Positions 15,811-24,151 of a stretch of 45,521 bases of DNA are shown in pieces (within the stretch, counting starts at the first letter, position 1; every line of letters begins with the position of its first letter). Below the pieces are notes generated by a model, which did not search any database, was not told the origin of the DNA, and worked only from the letters and a program-made list of their open reading frames with translations. Origin of the DNA: an uncultured Anaerolineales bacterium (GTDB lineage Bacteria; Chloroflexota; Anaerolineae; Aggregatilineales; Aggregatilineaceae); the NCBI GenBank assembly GCA_937135955.1, contig CAKZOB010000035.1, positions 1 through 45,521 of the forward strand, read 5' to 3'. The position numbers were made by a program, and so were the translations under genes.

Positions 15811-17772
15811 ATGAGCAGCAGCACTCCGTCAGCGATGGTAGCTGTTGGCGAATATCGCTTGCGTCACTCGCTGTTCGGCAAGAGGGGTTTCCGGCGTCTC
15901 CGTATTTTGGTCAGTTATATTGTTTTGCTGATCGGCGCCTGCTTCATGCTTTTCCCGATGCTATGGATGCTTTCGGCCAGCTTCAAACCCGAATGGCAGA
16001 TTTTCACTCGCCCGCCGATCTGGTTGCCGGTGGAGTGGATTCAGGTGCCCGCCGGACAGGAAAACGTGGGCATCAATACCTATCGCGTGACCCAAAATGG
16101 CGAACAGGACGAGGTCATCCGCCTGGGACGGCGACGCTATACGACGGTGATCGCTTTCAGCGATATCGAGGCGCACCTGCAACTGGTGCCCGCCAGCGCA
16201 CTTTCCGAAGCACAGACGCGCGAGATCAACGGTGTGCCGCTGAATGTGCGGCAATGGAACAGCCCACAAGGGACGCGCGAGGTCGTGGCCCTGGCCAAGG
16301 TAGAAGAGGCCATGGCGGTCATTGACGTTGAGAGTATTCAGTCCGCCCGTGTGCTGCCGCTGACTGTGGTCAACAGCGCCAAGCGCGCCCGACCTGAATA
16401 TCAGGGCGTCACCTTTCAGGGGCGCGAAGTGGAAATTGATGGGCAAGTGGTGCCGGTGTTGCCCACCGGCCCGGAGTCCGAACTGGTGGTAGTCTCTGAG
16501 ACCAGCGTGGCGCAGCACGCGCGGCTGGTACACAAAGAAGACCTGGGCGAGAAGTCCGTGGCTCCGGTGGGCGCGACGGAACTCGATATCTACACCCTGA
16601 AGAACGACACTTCCGGGCAGTCCTACGTTGTCCTTTCAGAAGATGGCTGGTTCCCGGTGCTGGAACTGGACACGGTGCTGGAGCACGCCTTCACTGTGCC
16701 CAACAGCCTGCTGACCGGCACGCCGGAGGTGTACACGCTGCCCAACCTGATCTATGAGCGCTGGCAAATCACGCTGGAAGACGGCACTTCTGCCGACGTG
16801 ATCGCCATCCAGAAGGGCACCAATGAGACGATCGTGTTGCCGGTGGAGTACGCGGCCAATATCCGCCTGGGGCCGATCAGCAAGCTGGCCCAGGATCAGG
16901 ATTCCAAGCGCATCACGGGCGGCGGGATTGTGCGTTTCAAGGAGCGTTTCGAGGAATTCGGCGAGCACAAGACGGTGGCGATCGTCGGGCCGCAGCAGAC
17001 CATGTTGATCGTCATCCCGCTGTCGGACATCCCCAATGCCTATGAAGTAGATGCCGACCACCTGGAGCGCAACACACGCCTGCACCTGCGCACCGAGAAC
17101 TACCGCCGGGCGTTGACGGCGCACATCGGCGGGGCCAACTTCCTGACGTTCTTCAAGAACTCGACGGTAGTCGTCATCCTCAACATGATCGGCAACTTCC
17201 TGTCGTGCACCATCGTGGCCTACGCCTTCGCGCGGCTGCGTGCGCCGGGCAAGAGCGTGCTCTTCGCTGTGTTGCTCTCGACGATGATGTTACCTTTTCC
17301 GGTGACGCTCATTCCGGTCTACGAGATCTTCCGCAACTTCGGCATGATTGACACGCTCTATCCCCTGTTTCTGCGCTCCTTCTTCGGCAATGCCTTCTTC
17401 ATCTTCTTGCTGCGGCAATTCTTCATGACCATACCGGTAGAGTTGGAAGAAGCCGCGCGTATAGATGGGGCCAACCGGCTACAGATTCTGGTGCGTATCA
17501 TCCTACCGCTGAGTATGCCCGCCCTGGCAACCATGGCCATCTTCACCTTCCTGTGGTCGTGGAACGACTTCTTCACGCCCTACGTGTTCATCAACAGCCC
17601 CAGTAAGTTCACCGCCACCCTGGGCCTGAATCTGTTCAAGGGGCACTTCACGACCAACTACGAGGTGCTCATGGCCGCCTCGGTGGTGGTGATCACGCCG
17701 ACCATCCTGATCTTCTTCTTCCTGCAGCGCTACTTCATCGAGGGTATCCAACTGACCGGCCTGAAGGGGTAA
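15811..17772 (+). CDS. MalG-type ABC permease with ~350-residue extracytoplasmic insert
   Basis: A 653-residue permease, more than twice the normal MalG size. ATG 15811 lies one base after the MalF stop, with GGAG in the end of that gene. The first membrane segment (residues ~32-55) and PPIWLPVEW are normal. Residues ~78-430 are then inserted before the standard continuation NYRRAL...FLTFFKNSTVVV. The EAA loop (EEAARIDGANRLQILVRI) and ending are normal. The insert should face outside. It contains several similar beta-rich units of about 35-60 residues, such as VIAFSDIEAHLQLV, VVALAKVEEAMAVI, YVVLSEDGWFPVLE, VIAIQKGTNETIVL and VAIVGPQQTMLIVI. It could contact the binding protein or the cell surface; its role is unknown. 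Confidence 0.87.
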   Translation: MSSSTPSAMVAVGEYRLRHSLFGKRGFRRLRILVSYIVLLIGACFMLFPMLWMLSASFKPEWQIFTRPPIWLPVEWIQVPAGQENVGINTYRVTQNGEQDEVIRLGRRRYTTVIAFSDIEAHLQLVPASALSEAQTREINGVPLNVRQWNSPQGTREVVALAKVEEAMAVIDVESIQSARVLPLTVVNSAKRARPEYQGVTFQGREVEIDGQVVPVLPTGPESELVVVSETSVAQHARLVHKEDLGEKSVAPVGATELDIYTLKNDTSGQSYVVLSEDGWFPVLELDTVLEHAFTVPNSLLTGTPEVYTLPNLIYERWQITLEDGTSADVIAIQKGTNETIVLPVEYAANIRLGPISKLAQDQDSKRITGGGIVRFKERFEEFGEHKTVAIVGPQQTMLIVIPLSDIPNAYEVDADHLERNTRLHLRTENYRRALTAHIGGANFLTFFKNSTVVVILNMIGNFLSCTIVAYAFARLRAPGKSVLFAVLLSTMMLPFPVTLIPVYEIFRNFGMIDTLYPLFLRSFFGNAFFIFLLRQFFMTIPVELEEAARIDGANRLQILVRIILPLSMPALATMAIFTFLWSWNDFFTPYVFINSPSKFTATLGLNLFKGHFTTNYEVLMAASVVVITPTILIFFFLQRYFIEGIQLTGLKG

Positions 17773-17779
17773 GAAGACA

Positions 17780-20089
17780 GTGGCGGAGCCGACAACTCCC
17801 AGAAACGAAGTGTACCGGGCGGCAGGCGCTCTGCTGGCGCTTGCCGCCATTGGTCTGGCCTACGAAGTCCTGCTGACGCGCCTGTTCTCGCTGATCTTCC
17901 AGTATCACTACGTGTTCCTGATCGTCTCGCTGGCGGTGCTGGGGCTGGGCATCGGCGCGGGGATCGGTCACGCGACCCGTCGCTACCTCACGCTGGCACG
18001 GCTGGCCGCTGGGGCGCTGACGGCGGCGGCCTTGTTGATCGCCGCTGCGATCGTCTTCGCCCGCCTGCCGTCGGCCCGCCTGACGGGGCTGGCGGCGGGG
18101 GTGGCTCTGTTGCCCTTTGTGGCGTTGGGGTGGGTGAACGCGGGGCTGTTTGCCCGTTACGCCCGCCATAGCGCCGTGCTCTACGGGGCTGACCTGTTCG
18201 GCGCGGTGCTTGGCCTGCTGGCGGCGCTGGGACTGGTGCAGACAGTCGGCGCGTTCGATGGGGTGCTGGTGGTGGGCAGTGTTGCAGCGTTGGCGGCGTT
18301 GGCATTGGCTGGGCGACGTTCGCGGCCTCTGTTGGCTCTGGCCGTCGCGCTGATCCTGACCGGGCCGCTGCTGGCTGGACTGGGCGTTGCCGCCTACGAT
18401 CCTGCCGACCTGGACGATGCCCCGCCAGACAAGACCATGATCCATGTGCTGCGCAATCCAGAGGCAGGCGCACGGCTGATGGAGACGCGCTGGAGTCCTT
18501 TCGCCCGCGTTGACCTGGTGCAGATCGCCGACGAGGCGCTGCGCTACGTCTTCAGCGATGCGGGGGCGGGCAGCGTCATGGTGCGCTACGATCCGCAACG
18601 TCCGGATGAGAGCGCCTGGCTGCGCGACAATGTGGACTACTTCCCCTTTCTGGCTGGCGAGACGCCGGAGCGCGTGTTGATCCTGGGTGCAGGCGCGGGC
18701 AAGGACGTGATTCAGGCGCGCCTGGCCGGAGCGGCGCAGATCGAGGCGGTGGAGATCAACCCCGCCATGGTCGCGCTCACCAACGATTACGCGGGCTACA
18801 CTGGCGACGTGTTCCGCCTGCCTGGGGTGCAGGTGGCTGTGACCGACGGGCGCAACTATGTCGAGCGCACCTCGCAGCGCTACGATCTGATCTACCTCAA
18901 CCTGGTCTACAGTCAGGCGGCCACGCCGGGCGCGGCGGCTCTGGTGGAGAACTACATCTTCACCCGCGAGGCGCTCACCGCTTACTGGGAGCACCTGACA
19001 GATGACGGACGGCTGGGTTTTGTTACGCACACCGGGCCGGAGGGCATCCGGTTGTTCATTGGCGTGCTCGATATGCTGCAACACCAGGGCTATAGCCTGC
19101 GCGAGGCGCTCGATCGGGTGACGCTGGTCGCGCGGCGCACCGATGATCCACAGACGCGCGTGACCGTCGTCACCGTACAGCGGCAGCCCTGGTCGCAGCA
19201 GGAGATCGCGGCGCTGCGGCAGACCATCGTGCAGCGCGGCAACCAGTCGATCCTGTATCTGCCCTATATCGCTGAAGACCTGTTGGGCGGACTGGCGACG
19301 GGCGAGGTGACGCTGTCGCAGTACATCGCGGGCAATCCGGAGTTCAACTATCAACCCACTACGGACGACCGGCCTTTCTTCTATCATCTGCAGCCGGGCC
19401 TGCCGTCTGTGCTGGTGACGCTGCTGCGCGCCGTGCTGATCCTGGGCTTGTTCTACCTGGCTTTTGTGTTCGTGGCCTGGGATGCCCGCCGCGATTCGAT
19501 CGTGCAGCGGTCGCTGTGGGTGGGGTACTTCGGGCTGATCGGCGTGGCGTTCATGCTGGTGGAAATCCCCATGATCCAGCGCTTCAATCTGCTGTTGGGC
19601 GCGCCGACCCTGGCGCTGGTGGTGGTGATCGGCGGGATGTTGCTGGGCGGCAGTGCGGGCAGCCTGTTTTCCGGGCGATTCGCCGAGCAACGCCTGCCGC
19701 GCGTCATCGCCCTGGCGACGTTGATAGCGGGCGTGACGGTAGGAGTCTCGGCGTTCGTCTATCCGGCGCTGATCCGCTGGGCTTTGCCAGCGGCATTGGG
19801 ACTGCGCGTGGCGGTGAGTCTGGCGCTGCTGGTGCCCGTGGGCTTCGTCATGGGCATGGCTTTCCCCGGAGGAATGCGCCTGGTCAATCGGCTCGACCCG
19901 CGCGGCATTCCGGTGCACTGGGGAGCCAACGCGGTGGCCTCGACCATTGGCACTACGCTGGCGACGGTGTTCGCCATGACGGAGGGCTTCCGGCTGGCAC
20001 TGTTGGTCGGGGCGGGGCTGTACCTGGCCGTGGCGGCCTTGATGTGGGCGGCGGGAGGACATTTCTTGCAGCGACTGGAGCGGCAGTAG
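17780..20089 (+). CDS. Membrane-embedded spermidine-synthase-like protein
   Basis: A 769-residue protein from GTG 17780, with AAGGGG across the previous stop codon. Residues ~12-205 hold about six membrane segments. A soluble domain at ~215-440 has a Rossmann SAM-type fold: VLILGAGAGKDV at 299-310, acidic Glu325 in AVEINPAM, VAVTDGRNYV and DLIYLNLV. About seven more membrane segments follow from ~450 (LVEIPMIQRFNLLLG). This is the layout of fused spermidine-synthase-like membrane proteins, whose substrates are mostly unknown. Known aminopropyl donors and acceptors cannot be inferred. The gene sits in a sugar operon between MalG and GH2, seven bases from one and directly abutting the other, which is odd for polyamine synthesis. 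Confidence 0.72.
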   Translation: MAEPTTPRNEVYRAAGALLALAAIGLAYEVLLTRLFSLIFQYHYVFLIVSLAVLGLGIGAGIGHATRRYLTLARLAAGALTAAALLIAAAIVFARLPSARLTGLAAGVALLPFVALGWVNAGLFARYARHSAVLYGADLFGAVLGLLAALGLVQTVGAFDGVLVVGSVAALAALALAGRRSRPLLALAVALILTGPLLAGLGVAAYDPADLDDAPPDKTMIHVLRNPEAGARLMETRWSPFARVDLVQIADEALRYVFSDAGAGSVMVRYDPQRPDESAWLRDNVDYFPFLAGETPERVLILGAGAGKDVIQARLAGAAQIEAVEINPAMVALTNDYAGYTGDVFRLPGVQVAVTDGRNYVERTSQRYDLIYLNLVYSQAATPGAAALVENYIFTREALTAYWEHLTDDGRLGFVTHTGPEGIRLFIGVLDMLQHQGYSLREALDRVTLVARRTDDPQTRVTVVTVQRQPWSQQEIAALRQTIVQRGNQSILYLPYIAEDLLGGLATGEVTLSQYIAGNPEFNYQPTTDDRPFFYHLQPGLPSVLVTLLRAVLILGLFYLAFVFVAWDARRDSIVQRSLWVGYFGLIGVAFMLVEIPMIQRFNLLLGAPTLALVVVIGGMLLGGSAGSLFSGRFAEQRLPRVIALATLIAGVTVGVSAFVYPALIRWALPAALGLRVAVSLALLVPVGFVMGMAFPGGMRLVNRLDPRGIPVHWGANAVASTIGTTLATVFAMTEGFRLALLVGAGLYLAVAALMWAAGGHFLQRLERQ

Positions 20090-22756
20090 ATGGGGCAATG
20101 GCACAACGACCTGGCCCAGGTGCTGGCTCTGGATGGCACGTGGGAACTGACGCTGGGCGAAAAGACGGGCACCGTGCAGGTGCCCGGTTGCTGGGAGGCG
20201 CAGGGGTTCCCGCACCGGCTGGACGGCCCGGCAGTGTACCGCAAAACCGTTATTGTGCCCGATGAGTGGGCCGGCGGGAGGACGCAGCTTCAGTTCGACG
20301 CGGTGAGCTATCACGTTGAGGTGATGGTGAACGGCGTGCCAGTGGGCGAGCACACCGGTTGCTGGAGTCCCTTCGCCCTGGATGTCACCGCAGCGCTGCG
20401 CCCCGGCACGGAAAACGAGATCGTCTGCACCGTGTGGAAACCGGGCGGGCGCTTCGGCCTGCGCGAGTCGCTGGCCGGATTTCTGCCGGATGTGATGGTG
20501 ATGTTCGGCGGACTGTGGCAATCCGTCCGTCTGACTCTGCAGGATCGCCCCGCGCTGAGTGCGGTCACCGTGCATAGCTCTGCCGACACAGGCATGGTGC
20601 GTCTGACCGCTTGCGCTCATCAGGCGGAGGGGTGTCAGGCGGTCGTGACGGTGACGTGCCTGGCAGATCGGCGGGAGGTCGCCTGCTGGCGCGGCGCGCT
20701 GAACGGCGATCGGCTGGATACCGCCCTGCTGGTGCCGCACCCTGCCCTGTGGTCGCCGGAGCAGCCGACGCTCTACCGTGCCGAAATCCGGCTGGAGCAG
20801 AGGGGGCAGACACTGACGCGCGTCAGCCAGACGTTCGGCTTTCGGGCGCTGACACACGCGGGCGAAAGGGTGTTGCTGAACGGCGCGCCGGTTTGTCTGC
20901 GCGGAGCGCTCAACTGGGGCTGGTACCCTGACCTGATCTGCCCCACGCCCGACGAAGCCACCATTCGCGACGAGTTCCGGCGCATCCGCGCGCTGGGCTT
21001 CAACATGATGAAGCTATGCCTGTACGTGCCCTGGCCGCGCTATTTCGAGATCGCCGACGAAGAGGGCATGCTGCTCTGGCTGGAACTGCCGCTGTGGTTG
21101 CCGGAGATCACGCCGCACCTGCTGGAGCAGGCCCCGCGGCAGTATGCCGAGATTCTGCAGGCGGTGCATCATCACCCTTCGATTGTCATCTACAGCGCCG
21201 GTTGTGAACTGGAGCGACATGTGCCGCCCGAATGGATCGCGCAGCTCGACGGGATCATCCGCGCAGGCGCGTCGGGCGTGCTGGTATGCGACAACAGCGG
21301 GTCGGGCGAAGCGTATGGGTGTCTCTCCGACCTGACCGACTTCGACGACTATCACTTCTACTGCGATCCGCATTTCTTGCAGCCGCTGGCCGATCACTTT
21401 CGCCGCGACTGGCGGCCTGCCCGCCCGCTGATCTTCGGCGAGTTTTGTGCGGCGGACGACTATCGCCCGCTGGAGGAAGTGATCCGCGCGCACGGCGGCG
21501 AGTTGCCCTGGTGGTTGCAGGAGCAAAACCCCATTCATCCGCTGACCAAAATCGCGCATACCCAGCAGCGCGAGCGGATGGCGGCGCTGAGGCTGAACCG
21601 GAGCGAGGACGAGCTGGTGAGAATTGCGCGGCAGCAGGCGTTGGCAGTGCGGAAGGTCGTGCTGGAAAAGGTGCGCGCCTGGGCGCGGCTGGGCGGCTAC
21701 AATGTCACCAGCCTGCGCGATACGCCGCTGGCCACTTCCGCTCTGTTCGACGACTTCGGACGGAATAAGTTTGATCCGGAGGTTTTCCGGCAGTTCAACG
21801 ACGAGACCGTGCTGTTGCTGGGGCGTCGCCATACGCGGCGCTGGTCAGCGGATGGCGACCGACCCGCGCCCGCCGATCCCTTTTGCCTCGTGGCCGATAG
21901 CACGGTTACACTGGAAGTTGTGCTGGCTCATGCCGGTTCGCCTCTGCCCGGCGGGCGCTTGAGCTGGCAGCTCACCGACGAGGCAGGGGGTGTAGTGGCA
22001 GGAGGCGAGCCCTCGATCAGCGGGCCGTTGATTGGCGGACGGCCTGTGTCTATTGGACGGGTGACGTGCCATGCTCCTGCGGTGAGCGAGCCGCGCGCCC
22101 TGCGCCTGACGGTCGCCTTGCAGGCGGGACAACGCACGGTGCGCAATAGCTGGCCGCTGTGGGTCTTCCCGGCGGTGCGCGAGTGGCCGCAGGGGTTGGC
22201 CCTGTACGATCCGTGCGGCGTGCTGGGTGGTCTGGACGATCTGCGCGACGCAGCCCTCCGTCTGACCGATGCGCCCGCCCCAGGGACGCTCGCCGTCATC
22301 GCGGCAACGCTCAACGCCGCGCTGCTGGATTATCTGCGGAATGGGGGGGCGGTGTTGTTATTGCAGACGGGCGATGCACCGTTGCCCGCCGTCTCCGGGC
22401 CGTTCTGGTGGCACGCCATCCATCTGCTGGAAGATCATCCGGTGCTGAAGCGCTTCCCGCACCAGGGCTTCGCCGATATGCAGTTCTACGGGATTGCCGC
22501 ACCCTGGGCACTGGATACGGCGCGGCTGACTGAAGCCCTGCCAGACGCCCGCGAGGTGCGCTCGCTGATGCGCCGCCTGCACCCCTCGCAATACACGCTG
22601 GCCGACACCCTCTTTGAGGCGCGGGTGGGGCAGGGTCGGCTGATAGCGACGACCCTGCGTTTCCAGGGCGGTCTGGGCGATCAGCCGCTCGGTCTGCGCG
22701 ATCAGGTGGCGGGACGCTGGTTGCTGCGGGCGTTGCTGGACTGGCTGATGCAGTGA
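20090..22756 (+). CDS. GH2-family beta-glycosidase with C-E in place of N-E
   Basis: An 888-residue cytoplasmic enzyme. ATG 20090 abuts the previous stop codon. Residues ~10-150 are the jelly-roll sugar-binding domain (VPGCWEAQG; VMVNGVPVGEHTGCWSPF), ~155-255 an immunoglobulin-like domain, and ~256-480 the TIM barrel. The acid/base region reads HPSIVIYSAGCELE: Glu373 is kept but the usually invariant preceding Asn is Cys372. The nucleophile is probably Glu451 (PLIFGEFCAAD). The last ~350 residues are beta-rich and end with a domain like glutamine-amidotransferase-fold trimer regions. GH2 includes beta-galactosidases, mannosidases and glucuronidases; the exact activity cannot be read. It is the last gene of the operon, before a strong terminator. 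Confidence 0.8.
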   Translation: MGQWHNDLAQVLALDGTWELTLGEKTGTVQVPGCWEAQGFPHRLDGPAVYRKTVIVPDEWAGGRTQLQFDAVSYHVEVMVNGVPVGEHTGCWSPFALDVTAALRPGTENEIVCTVWKPGGRFGLRESLAGFLPDVMVMFGGLWQSVRLTLQDRPALSAVTVHSSADTGMVRLTACAHQAEGCQAVVTVTCLADRREVACWRGALNGDRLDTALLVPHPALWSPEQPTLYRAEIRLEQRGQTLTRVSQTFGFRALTHAGERVLLNGAPVCLRGALNWGWYPDLICPTPDEATIRDEFRRIRALGFNMMKLCLYVPWPRYFEIADEEGMLLWLELPLWLPEITPHLLEQAPRQYAEILQAVHHHPSIVIYSAGCELERHVPPEWIAQLDGIIRAGASGVLVCDNSGSGEAYGCLSDLTDFDDYHFYCDPHFLQPLADHFRRDWRPARPLIFGEFCAADDYRPLEEVIRAHGGELPWWLQEQNPIHPLTKIAHTQQRERMAALRLNRSEDELVRIARQQALAVRKVVLEKVRAWARLGGYNVTSLRDTPLATSALFDDFGRNKFDPEVFRQFNDETVLLLGRRHTRRWSADGDRPAPADPFCLVADSTVTLEVVLAHAGSPLPGGRLSWQLTDEAGGVVAGGEPSISGPLIGGRPVSIGRVTCHAPAVSEPRALRLTVALQAGQRTVRNSWPLWVFPAVREWPQGLALYDPCGVLGGLDDLRDAALRLTDAPAPGTLAVIAATLNAALLDYLRNGGAVLLLQTGDAPLPAVSGPFWWHAIHLLEDHPVLKRFPHQGFADMQFYGIAAPWALDTARLTEALPDAREVRSLMRRLHPSQYTLADTLFEARVGQGRLIATTLRFQGGLGDQPLGLRDQVAGRWLLRALLDWLMQ

Positions 22757-22760
22757 GAAA

Positions 22761-22794
22761 AAAAGCGGGGGCAGACGACGCTGTCCCCGCTTTT
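22761..22794. terminator. Bidirectional rho-independent terminator
   Basis: AAAAGCGGGGGCAG (22761-22774) pairs with CTGTCCCCGCTTTT (22781-22794) around ACGACG, with one G-T pair. A and T runs at the two ends make it work on both strands. It separates the convergent GH2 and beta-helix genes. Confidence 0.9.
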
Positions 22795-22797
22795 CGT

Positions 22798-24138
22798 TCA
22801 GAGCGAGACTTGCGGCAGATGGACGACTTCGGCAGCGTTGTCCTTGAAGTGATTCTCGCTCACTTCCACAGCGGGATCGCCTTCCAGACGCACGGCGCAT
22901 TCCACATTGTGATCGAAATGATTGCCCGCAACAGTACAACTGTGCACGCGGGCCAGGCGCACGCCAACGCGGTTGTTGCGGATGGTGTTGCCGCGCAGGT
23001 GATAGTCGTGGCATTCCTGGTCGGTCGTCTCCGGGCCGGTATAGCCGGCGAACCCCGTGCCGTTGCCTTCGATCACGTTGTCCTCAATGGTGAAGCTGTG
23101 CGAGACCTCGTGCCCTGGCCAGTGCGCGACGACCGGCCCGCCGCGCGTCCAGAGCCGTAGCCCTTCGCCGTTCAGCCGGATGCGGTTGCGACGGATGACG
23201 AAGTCGAAGCCGTGCTCGACGGCGATGCCCACCTTGCGGTTTTCCTCAATGACGTTGTCCTCGATCACGTTCTCCCACGAATAGCCCATCCACATCCCGT
23301 AATTGGACTGGCTGCAATCGTTGCGGCGGAAGATGTTGCCGCGCGAGAAGGTGGATTCGATGGCGTTGTTGGAACTCAGGCGGCAATCGTTTTCTTCGAA
23401 CAGGTTGTCGTTGCACGGCCCCTGGTTGCCCTTGTGATCGTAACCAGCGACGAAGATACCATCCCCACCACACAGGCAGCTATTGCGCAGGAAACGGTTG
23501 CGCGACGACCCGTAGACCAGCACGATGCCCGCCGCGTCCGCCTCCACGCGGATCGCGCCGCTTTCCGGGCGGCGGAAGACGCGGTTGCAGAAGTCGAAGC
23601 GGTTGTCCTGCACCGTGTTGTCGGACGAAGCGGACAGATAGAGGCCCCAGCCACTGTTGAACGAAGCGTTGTTCTGCTCGATCAGTAGTTCAGAGCAGCC
23701 ATAGAGCAGAATGCCATTCATCTGATGTTGCAGATCGCAACCACGCACAGTGCCGTTGCGCACCTGATGAAGCAGGATGGCCGCGCTGTAGACTTCTTCA
23801 ATGGGGTGCCACAGGTAGAGGAAGGTGTCTATCCCTTCGATCTCAGCGGTGTCGCGCACGCGCACGCCCTCGATGGTCACGTCCTGGCAACGGTCGAAGC
23901 GCAGACCATGGTAATAGCCGGAGATGTTCAGCCCGCGCACGGTCACGCCGCGCCGCCCTTCAGCGCTCACGGCCACGCCCGTATGTTGCGGGCTGACCAG
24001 CCAGGCGTCGGTCCCATCCAGGGTGACATGGTCGGCGGCAATCGTCAGGCCATGCGGCAGCACGTATACACCCGGTGCCAGGCGCGTGTCCTCGGTGATG
24101 ATCATGCCGTCGGTGGGGATTACCAGGGAATTGCTCAT
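22798..24138 (-). CDS. Parallel beta-helix protein (NosD/CASH-like)
   Basis: A 446-residue protein. ATG 24138 is chosen for GAGGAC upstream and because the family-like sequence starts there. It is built of repeated short coils of the right-handed parallel beta-helix: NGTVRGCDLQHQMNGILLYGCS, NNASFNSGWGLYLSASSDNTVQDN, ENVIEDNVIEENRKVGIAVEHG, with the usual Asn ladders. Such folds occur in pectate lyases, polysaccharide epimerases and NosD-like proteins. I cannot find a lyase active site by eye, and there is no signal peptide, which is unusual for a polysaccharide-acting beta-helix. It starts 13 bases after the GH65 stop codon, so it is the second gene of that operon. Confidence 0.72.
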   Translation of the reverse strand: MSNSLVIPTDGMIITEDTRLAPGVYVLPHGLTIAADHVTLDGTDAWLVSPQHTGVAVSAEGRRGVTVRGLNISGYYHGLRFDRCQDVTIEGVRVRDTAEIEGIDTFLYLWHPIEEVYSAAILLHQVRNGTVRGCDLQHQMNGILLYGCSELLIEQNNASFNSGWGLYLSASSDNTVQDNRFDFCNRVFRRPESGAIRVEADAAGIVLVYGSSRNRFLRNSCLCGGDGIFVAGYDHKGNQGPCNDNLFEENDCRLSSNNAIESTFSRGNIFRRNDCSQSNYGMWMGYSWENVIEDNVIEENRKVGIAVEHGFDFVIRRNRIRLNGEGLRLWTRGGPVVAHWPGHEVSHSFTIEDNVIEGNGTGFAGYTGPETTDQECHDYHLRGNTIRNNRVGVRLARVHSCTVAGNHFDHNVECAVRLEGDPAVEVSENHFKDNAAEVVHLPQVSL

Positions 24139-24151
24139 GATGTCTTTGTCC

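Noticed and set aside
17735-20857. Very long open frame (about 1040 codons) on the minus strand
   Set aside because: It lies opposite the spermidine-synthase-like and GH2 genes, is rich in His, Gln and Arg, has no domain and no ribosome site. It is a mirror frame of GC-rich coding.
23000-23700. Repeated pattern in the beta-helix gene as a DNA repeat or CRISPR-like array
   Set aside because: The periodicity is at the protein level (beta-helix coils); the DNA units vary and there are no constant repeats with spacers.
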